Below the pieces are notes generated by a model. That model did no database searches, was not told the DNA's origin, and worked only from the letters and a program-made list of their open reading frames with translations. From Lyngbya sp. PCC 8106 (GTDB taxonomy: Bacteria > Cyanobacteriota > Cyanobacteriia > Cyanobacteriales > Microcoleaceae), in contig NZ_AAVU01000011.1 of the NCBI RefSeq assembly GCF_000169095.1, forward strand, positions 62,001 through 126,000: a DNA stretch of 64,000 nucleotides, given 5' to 3'. Position numbers and translations under genes: made by a program. The first letter of the stretch is position 1. Each line of letters starts with the position of its first letter. Positions 25,095 to 33,937 of this stretch are shown piece by piece.

Positions 25095-27227
25095 ATGACC
25101 AGCCCAACAGCAAGCAGAGATGTCAGTCCATCCAATCCGTCTTGGCAAATTCAAGTCCGACAGCTTCCCCTGTGGGTTCGTAGGTGCGGGGCTTGGGCTG
25201 TAGAAGTTTCATTAGTCGTCGCCAGTGGAGCCGTTCCCTATGGTATTGGTGCCTTGTGTAACCGCACTTCAGACGTTCCTCTCAGTCCCGTTCTCCGAAC
25301 TACAGGCCAAGTGATCGGTGCAACGCTAGGTTTACCTGTTCGCGATCGCAACCCCCAAGTGAATCCTTTAACCAATCTGTTCTGGTGGGGGGCGTTGTTG
25401 ACTCCAACATTAGTCGGAGGATGGCAGGTTTATCTATTGGCGACACGAGGACAAACTCTGCCCAAACGTTGGTTTGCGGTACAAGTGATTCAGACTAACT
25501 CTGTCGCCCCTCCTGGCTTGCTGCGTGCTTTCTATCGCGAAAGTGTGGGGCGTTGGGGAATTCCAGTGGGAATTGCTTATATTATTTGGCGAGTCACGGG
25601 TGCTTTTCCCAATTTAATTATCCTCACGGGTTTATCCGGTTTGATGATCTTAGCCGATGGGTTAATCGCCAGACGTTTTCAAGGTCGCACTGGACATGAT
25701 CTTTGGGCGGGAACTCGGGTGCGAGAAGTACAACTACCGACGAATAATCCCTTTACTAGCTACGACTGGAGTAGTGAACAAGAAGCAGTCCGGGCGATTG
25801 TCTTCCGCTCTAAACAAGGCAAAATAGCCCTCAATCTTTGGGCTTGGATGCGCCAACATCCCGGAATTACCCTACTAACTGTCAGTGGCGCGAGTATGGC
25901 GGCTGTATTGGGGACGTTTGTGGGAACTCAGGTTTATATTCAAAATCAAGCCAATCGTCGAGAATTTCAACACCAAGATAATGAAGTATTTCTGGCGTTG
26001 GTGAGTAAATTATCGCCCAGTGCGTCTACCGATCCGGCTCAACGTCGAGGGGCAATTTTAGCCTTGGGAACGTTGAATGATTCCCGAGCTATTCCGTTAT
26101 TAGTGGATTATTTGGGACAAGAAAGCAACCCGTTATTATTAGACTCTGCTCAACAAGCGCTCGTCAGTACCGGGCCGATTGCATTGCCCTATTTACGACA
26201 GTTAAATCAAGCCCTGAAAAATGATCTCGACTCGATGCAATTTGGGGCAAATGCTCAAGATAAACAGCTTGTAGAGCAACGTCAGCAAGCCACCCAAAGA
26301 GCGATCGCCAAAATTCTCACCGTTCACGAAGGGAATATTCATCACGTTGATCTCAGTCGTGTTGATCTCGGTCAATCGACGACATCTCCGACTCAATTTA
26401 CATTAATTTTGGATCAAATTGATCTATCGGGGTTTAATTTTAGAAGTAGTATTCTCTCCCATGCTAGCTTTAAAAATAGCAGCTTTTACGGGCCTGGAGA
26501 AGATGGTCGTTATGAAACGTTTGATGATTGGGTTTCTGACTTGAGTGGGGCGGATTTAACCGGATCTAACTTCACAGGTGCTTTTCTCAGTCATATTAAT
26601 ATGAGACGTGCCAACCTCCTGAGAGCAACGTTAAATAAAGCGGATTTATCTCAAGCGGATTTAACGGGAGCAAATTTTAGTAGCGCTAAATTAATTGGAG
26701 CAAATTTAGAGCAAGCCAAGCTCAATAATGCTAAGTTTACGGGTACTGATTTAGCCAATGCCAATCTCTCGGAAGCGAATCTCAAAAATGCTCGTCTTAA
26801 TGAAATGAATGCTCAAGGCGCTTTGTTTATTGAGGCGGATTTAGAAAATAGTCAGTTACAAAATGCTGATCTTTCGGGAGCGGATTTAAAGGGAGCCGAT
26901 TTGAGAAATACTGACTTAAGTTCGGCATTATTAACTGGCGCGAATTTTAGAAATGCTAACCTCAAAAATGCCAATTTACAAAATGCTGACTTAACTTTAG
27001 TTAGTTTGAGAGGGGCAAATTTAAGAGGAGTAGATTTCCAAGATGCCGTCTTTTTTGTCAATCAACCTGAGGATAATAATCAAGATTCAATTATTGAGCC
27101 TTTGGCAATTGATACTCAATCCAATCGCATGAGAGGAGTTAATTTTTCTCGGAGTAAAAACCTGAGTTCAGAACAAATTAGTTATCTTTGTAATCAAGGC
27201 GCTATTCATCCCGACTGCAAACAATAG
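25095..27227 (+). CDS. RDD membrane protein with HEAT-like and pentapeptide repeats
   Basis: About 710 residues from the ATG at 25095; an in-frame TTG at 25062, four bases after the previous stop, is possible. An RDD-type membrane domain covers about 30-235 (LPLWVRRCGAWAVEVSLVVA, TRGQTLPKRWFAVQVI). Next come a further span near 280, a HEAT/PBS-lyase-like pair of helices (AQRRGAILALGTLNDSRAIP, SAQQALVSTGPIALPYLRQL) and about 25-30 pentapeptide repeats (A(D/N)LxG type) from about 420 to the end. Pentapeptide repeats form a right-handed quadrilateral helix often used for protein contacts. The role is unknown; it may be a membrane-anchored scaffold. It is likely cotranscribed with the upstream 108-residue membrane protein. 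Confidence 0.75.
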   Translation: MTSPTASRDVSPSNPSWQIQVRQLPLWVRRCGAWAVEVSLVVASGAVPYGIGALCNRTSDVPLSPVLRTTGQVIGATLGLPVRDRNPQVNPLTNLFWWGALLTPTLVGGWQVYLLATRGQTLPKRWFAVQVIQTNSVAPPGLLRAFYRESVGRWGIPVGIAYIIWRVTGAFPNLIILTGLSGLMILADGLIARRFQGRTGHDLWAGTRVREVQLPTNNPFTSYDWSSEQEAVRAIVFRSKQGKIALNLWAWMRQHPGITLLTVSGASMAAVLGTFVGTQVYIQNQANRREFQHQDNEVFLALVSKLSPSASTDPAQRRGAILALGTLNDSRAIPLLVDYLGQESNPLLLDSAQQALVSTGPIALPYLRQLNQALKNDLDSMQFGANAQDKQLVEQRQQATQRAIAKILTVHEGNIHHVDLSRVDLGQSTTSPTQFTLILDQIDLSGFNFRSSILSHASFKNSSFYGPGEDGRYETFDDWVSDLSGADLTGSNFTGAFLSHINMRRANLLRATLNKADLSQADLTGANFSSAKLIGANLEQAKLNNAKFTGTDLANANLSEANLKNARLNEMNAQGALFIEADLENSQLQNADLSGADLKGADLRNTDLSSALLTGANFRNANLKNANLQNADLTLVSLRGANLRGVDFQDAVFFVNQPEDNNQDSIIEPLAIDTQSNRMRGVNFSRSKNLSSEQISYLCNQGAIHPDCKQ

Positions 27228-27591
27228 AATCTCCACCCCTCTCACCTCACGCCCCTAAATCCCCTGCCCCCTAAATCCCCGCCCCCGTGACCCCCAATTC
27301 TGGGGCAGGGCTGTTTCATTCTAAGTTAAAAATTGCCGGGGTTGATGGGGTGAAAGGGTGATGGGGTGATGGGGAGAGGAGTTTTTTCCGAGGAAAAATA
27401 GCTTTTTATTAATAAAAATCCTCCCTACCTCCCTACCTCCCTACCTCCCCACCTCCCCACAAATCAAGTTTTCGGGCAACGAAACGGCCCTGCCAATTCT
27501 GGGGGTATTTCTGGGGGACTTTGATAATGGGAGTAGAAGGGGGACTGTTAGTTATTTAAAACACCTGTAGCATTCTTTTTTAAGTTTAATA
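27228..27591. repeat. intergenic low-complexity C/G repeats
   Basis: 364 bases between convergent genes, with C-rich words, a GGTGATGGGGTGATGGGG array (about 27350-27375) and an opposite-strand CCTCCCTACCTCCC array (27420-27462). The two arrays can pair. No gene was seen. It probably separates the convergent transcripts. Confidence 0.6.
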
Positions 27592-28278
27592 TTAACTGGC
27601 AATTTCTTCTAACTTTTGCCAATCTTTGATAATAATTTTTCCGCCTCGTTGATAGACAACGGCTGATTGAATTGTTTTCATCAACCGTAAACATTCTTCA
27701 TAGGTAATCCCAATACTCCGAGCAATTTGAGCATAGGGAAGATGAAGATTTAAACAGTCTCCACCCTCAACCGCTTGGGTTCCATAACGATTTGCATAAT
27801 ATTGAATTAAGCGTACAATTCGCACAATAGCACGTTCAGAAATTAAGCCATGTAGGGTATTATGAAGATGTTGCAAACGTTGGTTGAATACTTCAATAAT
27901 TCTGAGGGCGACTTCCGGTTGATCACGAATGGTTTCTAATAAGGCTTCACGTTCAATTGTTAATACAATAGAATCAGTTTGACAGCGAACCGTCGCCGGA
28001 GCAATACCATCCCCAAAAATAGCAGGTGCTGCAAAAATTTCACCAGAAGCAATGATTCTGACTAAGGTTTCTTTACCATTAATCGCAGTTTTCCAGACTT
28101 GTAAGCTTCCTTCTATTAAAGCATAAAGTTGAGGGGAAAGACAATCGCCTTCAGAAATAACAATTTCATCTTTTCGATAACGTTTAATCAGAGTGTGGGG
28201 TTGCAGCCGTTCAAAACTATCAGCATCCAGAGTATCCAACACCGAGATTTTTGCTAAAGATTCCCTTAAACTTTGCAT
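27592..28278 (-). CDS. Crp/Fnr-family transcription regulator
   Basis: 228 residues. An N-terminal cNMP-binding-type beta barrel (about 15-125; YRKDEIVISEGDCLSPQLYA, GEIFAAPAIFGDG) leads to a long dimer helix (EVALRIIEVFNQRLQHLHNT) and a C-terminal Crp-type winged helix (YAQIARSIGITYEECLRLMK as recognition region). There is no N-terminal Cys cluster, so it is not an Fe-S Fnr. The arginine/serine signature for cAMP is not obvious (GDGIAPATVRC), so the ligand is unknown; haem or NO sensing as in DNR is possible given the neighbour. It is divergent from the cupin-globin gene, with a palindrome between them, which suggests it controls that gene. Confidence 0.85.
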   Translation of the reverse strand: MQSLRESLAKISVLDTLDADSFERLQPHTLIKRYRKDEIVISEGDCLSPQLYALIEGSLQVWKTAINGKETLVRIIASGEIFAAPAIFGDGIAPATVRCQTDSIVLTIEREALLETIRDQPEVALRIIEVFNQRLQHLHNTLHGLISERAIVRIVRLIQYYANRYGTQAVEGGDCLNLHLPYAQIARSIGITYEECLRLMKTIQSAVVYQRGGKIIIKDWQKLEEIAS

Positions 28279-28314
28279 CGGATCTATACCGTTGGAAAGA
28301 TTTAATTCTTTTTA

Positions 28315-28326
28315 TGAGCTAGCTCA
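28315..28326. promoter_or_regulatory. palindrome in the crp-like/globin divergent region
   Basis: TGAGCTAGCTCA is a perfect 12-bp palindrome with TGA/TCA outer triplets, 37 bases before the regulator start and about 115 bases before the globin start. It is a plausible operator for the Crp-like protein, but it is shorter than a standard Crp/Fnr 14-16-bp site. Confidence 0.35.
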
Positions 28327-28439
28327 AGTACAAAGCAAAAATTATTCGCTACAGTGAGAATAACATAAAGTTTAGTAGAAATGCAAATCTTTTGAGATTG
28401 AGCGATAAAAGCCAACAAACAACACACAGGAAAAAAATC

Positions 28440-29225
28440 ATGGCGAATACAATTGCAACACCTAACACTGCCTACAATACTCATTTACAAGATTTGATTG
28501 AATATCCCGAAAAAGGAATTTTAAGCAAAGTTATTCTCAAGGATGAGAACTGTCAATACACGCTATTTTGTTTAGCAAAAGGGACAGAAATTGAAGAACA
28601 TACTTCGGCTCGTAATGCAACAGTTGTCGGAATTGAGGGAGCTGGAAAATTAACTCTAAATGGAGAAGAAATTGCGTTAAATTCTGGTGTTTTTGTGTTT
28701 ATGCCTGCTCAGGCTCCCCATGCGTTAAAAGCTGATGAAAATCTGGCTTTTGTTCTGACGCTTTCTGAACAGTCCCAAGTCAAAAAGTATGTTAGCCCTC
28801 AAACGATTGAACTGATCAAATCTACTGCTCCTTTATTAAAAAAACAGGGTCAGGAAATTACAAAAAGGATGTATGAAATCATGTTTGAAAATCATCCTGA
28901 AGTCAAAGAACAGTTCAATATGAATGACCAAAAAGATGGTTCTCAACCCGCTCGGTTAGCCAACGCAATTTACAGTTATGCAACTCATATTGATGATTTA
29001 GAAGCCTTAAAATCAATGATTGAAAAAGTTGCTCATCGTCATGTTCAAACCCATGTTCAACCGGAACAATATTCTATGGTTGGAGAGAGTTTGTTACAGG
29101 CGATGAAAGATATTTTGGGTGAAGTTGCAACAGATGAAGTCATGGCAGCTTGGAAAGAAGCTTATCAACTTTTAGCAGAAGTGTTCATCAAGCGAGAACA
29201 TCAAATCTATGAACAAGATGCCTAA
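28440..29225 (+). CDS. cupin-globin fusion protein
   Basis: 261 residues from the ATG at 28440 (AGGA upstream). Residues about 5-110 form a small cupin barrel (EIEEHTSARNATVVGIEGAG, FVFMPAQAPHALKADENLAF), and about 120-258 a haemoglobin domain of the flavohaemoglobin type. B10 Tyr (KRMYEIMFENHPEVKEQFNM) and the proximal-His segment AHRHVQTHVQPEQYSMVGES are present, while the FAD/NAD reductase part of Hmp is absent. Such globins bind O2 or NO. The cupin, with its HxxxxxxG-type face, may bind a metal, giving a dioxygenase-like or NO-scavenging role. The gene is divergent from a Crp/Fnr regulator, which suggests control by oxygen or NO stress. Its last four bases overlap the end of the convergent ABC permease gene. 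Confidence 0.82.
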   Translation: MANTIATPNTAYNTHLQDLIEYPEKGILSKVILKDENCQYTLFCLAKGTEIEEHTSARNATVVGIEGAGKLTLNGEEIALNSGVFVFMPAQAPHALKADENLAFVLTLSEQSQVKKYVSPQTIELIKSTAPLLKKQGQEITKRMYEIMFENHPEVKEQFNMNDQKDGSQPARLANAIYSYATHIDDLEALKSMIEKVAHRHVQTHVQPEQYSMVGESLLQAMKDILGEVATDEVMAAWKEAYQLLAEVFIKREHQIYEQDA

Positions 29226-30757
29226 GAGACTAGGAGTTTAGATGAAGATTTGCCTATCGTTTTTACCTGACGAACAAATTGCAAATTTAAGACGGCTAAT
29301 ATTAAGCTTTGGCTGACAAAAGCCAACAAGAGAGAAGCTAAATCTATTCGTTCAAATCCTGCAAAAAAGAGTGCAGAAAATAGGAAAAGTAGGGGTTGTT
29401 CACGGGGATAAATTTGCAAAACATTAAAGACGATTGGGGGTAAAATAACGATAGTGCTGAGAATGCCAGTTGTCCATAATGTTCGTCTACGGCTTTTCAT
29501 CAACAACATCAGTTGTGCTAAACTTGCACAGAGTAGAATGAAACTGGCATTCAAAAATAATCCGAATAACAGTATATTTTTTTCTGCAAAAGAATCAACC
29601 GTTAAAAGTGTTATTAAAGCAATTGGAACTGAAACAATTAGCAGGTTAATAGCAATAGCGATAATCGCCGGGCTTTTTTCGCCCCAAACTAAATCTGAAA
29701 TTAAATCTGTTTTTTGAGTCAATTTTACTGAGTCTTGTATCCAGTCTTTAAGGGTTAAGCGGTGGGGAGAAAGGACAGCAATTAACCCAAAAAAGAACAA
29801 GAGATTTTGAGCAAGTAAGAGTTGATAATTGATGAATCCAAAGTTTTGTATCGAGAACCCTAGACAAAGAATAGTAAAGCAGGCTGTAATTACATAACTC
29901 TGTCGTTTGCTCATTGGTGTGGAAATCGGATTATGAAAAAGACGCTGAATTCCTTGGAAAGTGAGTCGAGTCCAAACAATATAATTAGCAAGATAAAACA
30001 AGCTTAAATTCAAAGCATTTGCACCGATAGGGAGATAAAACCAACGCAGTCTGTGTAGTTCTGTGATGTAATATAGAACGGTTTTGTCAAAAATATGTTG
30101 TTGAGGGGATTCAGATAAAAAATAAGGCAACAGGGGAGAAGGAGAAAAGAGTTTAATGGCATCCCATCCATTATTTAGAGTGGGTTCTGTCGGAAATATT
30201 ATCAAAAAAACAAATAAACAAAACAGCACAAATGCACTTGCTAGCCAGGGTTTTAAACCGACTATACTACCCTTGATTAACCCAAAAAACAGGGCTAAAC
30301 TTAACACAAAAACGCATCGAAAAATTAGGATAACATCAAATCCTAATATATCTATAAAACTAAAATCACCAAGCAATCCAGACCAAAACTGTAAGGGAAG
30401 GGCTAAAGCAATTGCGAGATATAAGAGACAAGGAACACCCAACAATTTACCGATAAAAATATGAGTCGCAGATTGGGGTGTGAGTCGGATAAAATCTAAG
30501 GTTCCTCGTTGTTCTTCTTCGTCTAAATCGCTCACTAACATAAAGGTTCCGATAGCTAAAACCGCCGTCATTGCACCTAAACTCAGAACCAGAAAAATAT
30601 CAAACCACTCATACTTTAAAGCGTGAACAGCCCCAATTTGAGCAAGGAGAGAAAGAGCAACAGTGAGGATAATATTACGAGATTTTAGGCGACCTTTTAG
30701 TTCTCGTAAAAGTTGAGGATTAAATTCTCTCAAAGGCTTAAATACAGTTTTAGTCAT
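29222..30757 (-). CDS. ABC-2-type transporter permease (second permease)
   Basis: 511 residues with a cytoplasmic N-terminus (KPLREFNPQLLRELKGRLKS), a first span, the EEEQRGTLDFIRLTPQSATH block typical of ABC-2 exporter permeases, and about ten further hydrophobic segments. It is paralogous to the next gene upstream (shared NPQL(L/F)RE(L/I)KGR, FI(R/Q)L(T/S)PQ, F.IGK(L/I)LGVP.LLYLAIAL). It is last in an operon with an ATPase and another permease, 54 bases downstream of the latter. The substrate is unknown. Confidence 0.8.
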   Translation of the reverse strand: MTKTVFKPLREFNPQLLRELKGRLKSRNIILTVALSLLAQIGAVHALKYEWFDIFLVLSLGAMTAVLAIGTFMLVSDLDEEEQRGTLDFIRLTPQSATHIFIGKLLGVPCLLYLAIALALPLQFWSGLLGDFSFIDILGFDVILIFRCVFVLSLALFFGLIKGSIVGLKPWLASAFVLFCLFVFLIIFPTEPTLNNGWDAIKLFSPSPLLPYFLSESPQQHIFDKTVLYYITELHRLRWFYLPIGANALNLSLFYLANYIVWTRLTFQGIQRLFHNPISTPMSKRQSYVITACFTILCLGFSIQNFGFINYQLLLAQNLLFFFGLIAVLSPHRLTLKDWIQDSVKLTQKTDLISDLVWGEKSPAIIAIAINLLIVSVPIALITLLTVDSFAEKNILLFGLFLNASFILLCASLAQLMLLMKSRRRTLWTTGILSTIVILPPIVFNVLQIYPREQPLLFLFSALFFAGFERIDLASLLLAFVSQSLILAVLNLQFVRQVKTIGKSSSKLLVS

Positions 30758-30811
30758 GGTTTATTTCTCCAATAAATTCAAGGGACGGGCGAGAAAACCC
30801 GCCCAAGTTAG

Positions 30812-32581
30812 TTAAGCTGAACGACCACTTAATAAAGCTTTAGAAGTTGATTCACCTGCTTTTTTAAGTTGTTGAGTTAGTTTTAAGTTCAATAAAACTG
30901 TAACCATCGACTGACCAACAATAGCAGTCAAAATTAATGGAATTGTTGCATATTCAACAGCAGCAAAAGACAGGGAAGAAAGTAAAAATACCAATGGTTC
31001 TTTTCTGGGTTGTAGTCCGAAGAAAGCCAAAATGATTAAAGGTGAAATGATTATAGCCCCAACCATTCCAACAGCCCAAAACCCTCGTTTGGGAGTTCTC
31101 ATTAAAAGTACCAATTGAACTAGACTTGCACACAGCCAAATTAAACTTACATTTAACAGCAAAGCAGCGAGTATTTGCAAGCGTTCATCGGGTAAACCAA
31201 TCCATAACGTTGTCAGTCCAAATAAAGCGATAACAATCACTAAATTCAGCCCAATTGCAACCACAGAAGGACTCCGTTCTCCGTACATTAAATCAGACAT
31301 CAGATGGGGTTTTCCGTTTACTTTTTCCTGGCGATATCGCGCCCAATCTTGTAATGTTTGCCGTTGCGGAGACAAAGCAGCAATCAATGCAAAAAATAGA
31401 AGGAAATTAAACACAACAGCATAGATAATAGAAGACTGAGTTTTTAGTTCAAAGTCTTGGATTAAAAACCCTAAATTTATCACCGTTAAACACCCAGTAA
31501 TCCAATAACTTTGTTGTTTACTAAACAGGGTAGCATCGGGATTGTGAAAACATCGTTTGAGTCCTTGCCAAATCCAAAATGTCAATATCCCAAAATGCAA
31601 CAGGGAGAATAACAAAATCAACGTTATTGATGTTCCTAAAGGCAGTTCAAACCATTTCAAGACTTGAATACTTTCCTGATTAAATGGGAAATATAAGTAG
31701 GATGAACTTGTACCATCAATTAAGTAGCGCAAAAGAAAAGACGGACAAAATAAGTTTAGCCAATCACTACCATCTTGATAAATTGGTTTATTATTAGCAA
31801 GCATCAAGAATGTGAAAATAAAACCGCTACCTAACCAAGCTTGAAAGCCACTCTGTCCAAGCGTCATCAACCCAAACAGTAGTGAAAAACTATAGAAAAA
31901 GGCACAACTTGCAACCACAACTGCATAGAAACTAAAAATTTCTAAGATTGGAATTCCGGCTGATATTCCTGACCCAATATGATAGGGAATAAATAATGCA
32001 ATGGCTAGATAGAGTAAACTGGGTACACCTAATATTTTTCCGACAAAAATACTTTTGTAGGTTTGAGGAGAAAGCTGAATAAAGTTGAGAGTTCCCCGTC
32101 GTTTTTCAGTCGCTAAATCATTGATAAGCATATAGCTTCCGATGATAATTAATGCAAAGAAACCAAATACACTCAACATCATAAAAATCTCAGCCCAGTA
32201 GTCACGCCACCATAATGAAGAATTAATAGCATCAGGCGGACAGTTAGCATTCATTAATTGACTGAGTTCAGATAGCTTGACTTCTAAAGCCTCACGGTTA
32301 ATAGAAAGATCATTGGTGGGTGAAGAATAAAGTTGACTTTGAATCTGTGTGTATTTTTTATCATACTGTTCATAAGTTTCTTTTAGATTACAATACTTGC
32401 TACTTAGGCTAATCACATTCATGCTGAATTCTCGACTCAAAAATGATAAATAAACACACAATTGAGCCAATAGAGAAACACCAGTTGCAAGAGTTAAATT
32501 ACGTCGATTAAACCGTCCTTTGATTTCCCGAAAGAGTTGGGGGTTGAGTTCACCAACTTGATTAAACCCATGAATTTTCAT
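30812..32581 (-). CDS. ABC-2-type transporter permease (first permease)
   Basis: 589 residues and about twelve hydrophobic segments. Unlike its paralogue it carries an extra ~75-residue periplasmic-type loop after the first span (SSKYCNLKETYEQYDKKYTQ through MNANCPPDAINSSLW, two cysteines). The motif block TEKRRGTLNFIQLSPQTYKS with GKILGVPSLLYLAIAL matches the second permease. Together they would form a heterodimeric channel with the ATPase encoded upstream. The substrate is unknown; the gene order ATPase-permease-permease is that of an exporter. Confidence 0.8.
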   Translation of the reverse strand: MKIHGFNQVGELNPQLFREIKGRFNRRNLTLATGVSLLAQLCVYLSFLSREFSMNVISLSSKYCNLKETYEQYDKKYTQIQSQLYSSPTNDLSINREALEVKLSELSQLMNANCPPDAINSSLWWRDYWAEIFMMLSVFGFFALIIIGSYMLINDLATEKRRGTLNFIQLSPQTYKSIFVGKILGVPSLLYLAIALFIPYHIGSGISAGIPILEIFSFYAVVVASCAFFYSFSLLFGLMTLGQSGFQAWLGSGFIFTFLMLANNKPIYQDGSDWLNLFCPSFLLRYLIDGTSSSYLYFPFNQESIQVLKWFELPLGTSITLILLFSLLHFGILTFWIWQGLKRCFHNPDATLFSKQQSYWITGCLTVINLGFLIQDFELKTQSSIIYAVVFNFLLFFALIAALSPQRQTLQDWARYRQEKVNGKPHLMSDLMYGERSPSVVAIGLNLVIVIALFGLTTLWIGLPDERLQILAALLLNVSLIWLCASLVQLVLLMRTPKRGFWAVGMVGAIIISPLIILAFFGLQPRKEPLVFLLSSLSFAAVEYATIPLILTAIVGQSMVTVLLNLKLTQQLKKAGESTSKALLSGRSA

Positions 32582-32760
32582 GTTTATGTTCCTTATTTGG
32601 ATAGTTTGAGAGGATCAAAGATGTTTTAGGTAGAGGTCGATTTTCTATCTAAAACAGATTTTGAGACTAGATAAATGGTGTTAACTACAGTTTTAGCAAA
32701 ACTTCAGCAATGACACACCCAATTCAATTCTGAAATCATCACTAAAAATTGTGCTTTTTT

Positions 32761-33708
32761 CTATGAAGCTTGCTGATGTTCAAGCTTGAGAAAAATCGAT
32801 TCTAGACTTTCTTGAGTCGGAGAAAATTCAGTGATTGCAATATTTTCAGTCATTAACTTACGCAACAGTTTAGCACAATCCTGTTGAGAACCCGAAAACT
32901 GAACTCGCACTTTCTGAGTCTGAGGAATAATTTCCCATCCTTCAACTTGAGGATAATTTTTTAACTGATCAATTAACCTCTCAAGTTTACCCCAAACCCC
33001 GATTAAAATATGTTGATGACTCAAGCGTTGATACAAGTCTTGGAGAGATGCACTTTCGACTAAATAGCCCAATTCCATGATGCCAATTGAGGTACAAAAA
33101 TCCTCTAAATCACTCAATACATGAGAGGAAATGATAATTGTCATTCCGGCTTCACGTAAGCTTTTAATAATATCCCGAAACTGCATCCTAGCAATAGGAT
33201 CTAACCCCGAAACAGGTTCATCTAGTAATAGCACTAATGGTTCGTGAATAATCGTTCGCGCTAAACTAAGACGCTGTTTCATTCCTCTCGATAAAGTTGA
33301 AATCTGACTTTTGCGTTTATTCGAGAGTTGTACCAGTTCTAACACATCATACAAACGACGCGATCGCTTGGGTTCCCGTAAATAATAAAGTCGGGCAAAA
33401 TAATCTAAATAATCCCAAACTGTGAGATCATTATAGAGAGGAAAATCATCTGGTAAATAGCCCAAACGTTGTTTAAGACTTGAGTTGGTATGATCGCGTT
33501 TTAAACGTTCACCGTGAATGTAAATCTCGCCTGTTGTGGCTTCTTCGGCTGTTGCTAACATTCGCAGTAAAGTCGTTTTTCCGGCACCATTCGGCCCAAT
33601 TAATCCATAAACTTCACCCACTCTCACTTGTAAATCCAAGTCACTCACCGCCAGATGACGGTCAAATTGTTTTGTCAGTCCGCGTGTTTCAATTGCTAGT
33701 TCTGTCAT
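32761..33708 (-). CDS. ABC transporter ATP-binding protein (ABC-2/CcmA type)
   Basis: 315 residues. Walker A is GPNGAGKTTLL (near 38), followed by a Q-loop region (GYLPDDFPLYNDL), the signature LSRGMKQRLSLARTI, Walker B LVLLLDEPVSGLDP and the H-loop ISSHVLSD. A C-terminal ~95-residue extension is typical of drug/antibiotic-type ABC-2 ATPases. It is first gene of the minus-strand operon with two permeases 180 bases and further downstream. It powers export of an unknown substrate. Confidence 0.9.
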   Translation of the reverse strand: MTELAIETRGLTKQFDRHLAVSDLDLQVRVGEVYGLIGPNGAGKTTLLRMLATAEEATTGEIYIHGERLKRDHTNSSLKQRLGYLPDDFPLYNDLTVWDYLDYFARLYYLREPKRSRRLYDVLELVQLSNKRKSQISTLSRGMKQRLSLARTIIHEPLVLLLDEPVSGLDPIARMQFRDIIKSLREAGMTIIISSHVLSDLEDFCTSIGIMELGYLVESASLQDLYQRLSHQHILIGVWGKLERLIDQLKNYPQVEGWEIIPQTQKVRVQFSGSQQDCAKLLRKLMTENIAITEFSPTQESLESIFLKLEHQQAS

Positions 33709-33834
33709 ATCATCTTCAACTGTTGAGTCAATAGTCGATCTGAATCCAGCCTAACCTCTCTCTACAGGATTCGTCATTAGGTTTACGGAAGAAGAAATAA
33801 AAATCTTAAAATATCAGAAATTAATTAAATTAAA

Positions 33835-33867
33835 GTCGGTAGCGAAAGACTTAATTCTTCTACCGAC
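33835..33867 (-). terminator. terminator of the oxidoreductase gene
   Basis: GTCGGTAG...CTACCGAC, an 8-bp perfect stem with a 17-base loop. On the minus strand it is followed by TTTAATTTAATT. It lies about 70 bases past the oxidoreductase stop codon. Confidence 0.6.
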
Positions 33868-33937
33868 AATTTAAAAAATATTTTATAACGGTTTTAACTC
33901 AAAAACAATTAACCAAAACAGCGACATATAGCCGATT

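Noticed and set aside
27345..27465. Possible CRISPR or origin repeats
   Set aside because: Simple microsatellite (GGTGATGGGG and CCTCCCTA words) that also occurs near 38930; no unit structure of an array or DnaA boxes.
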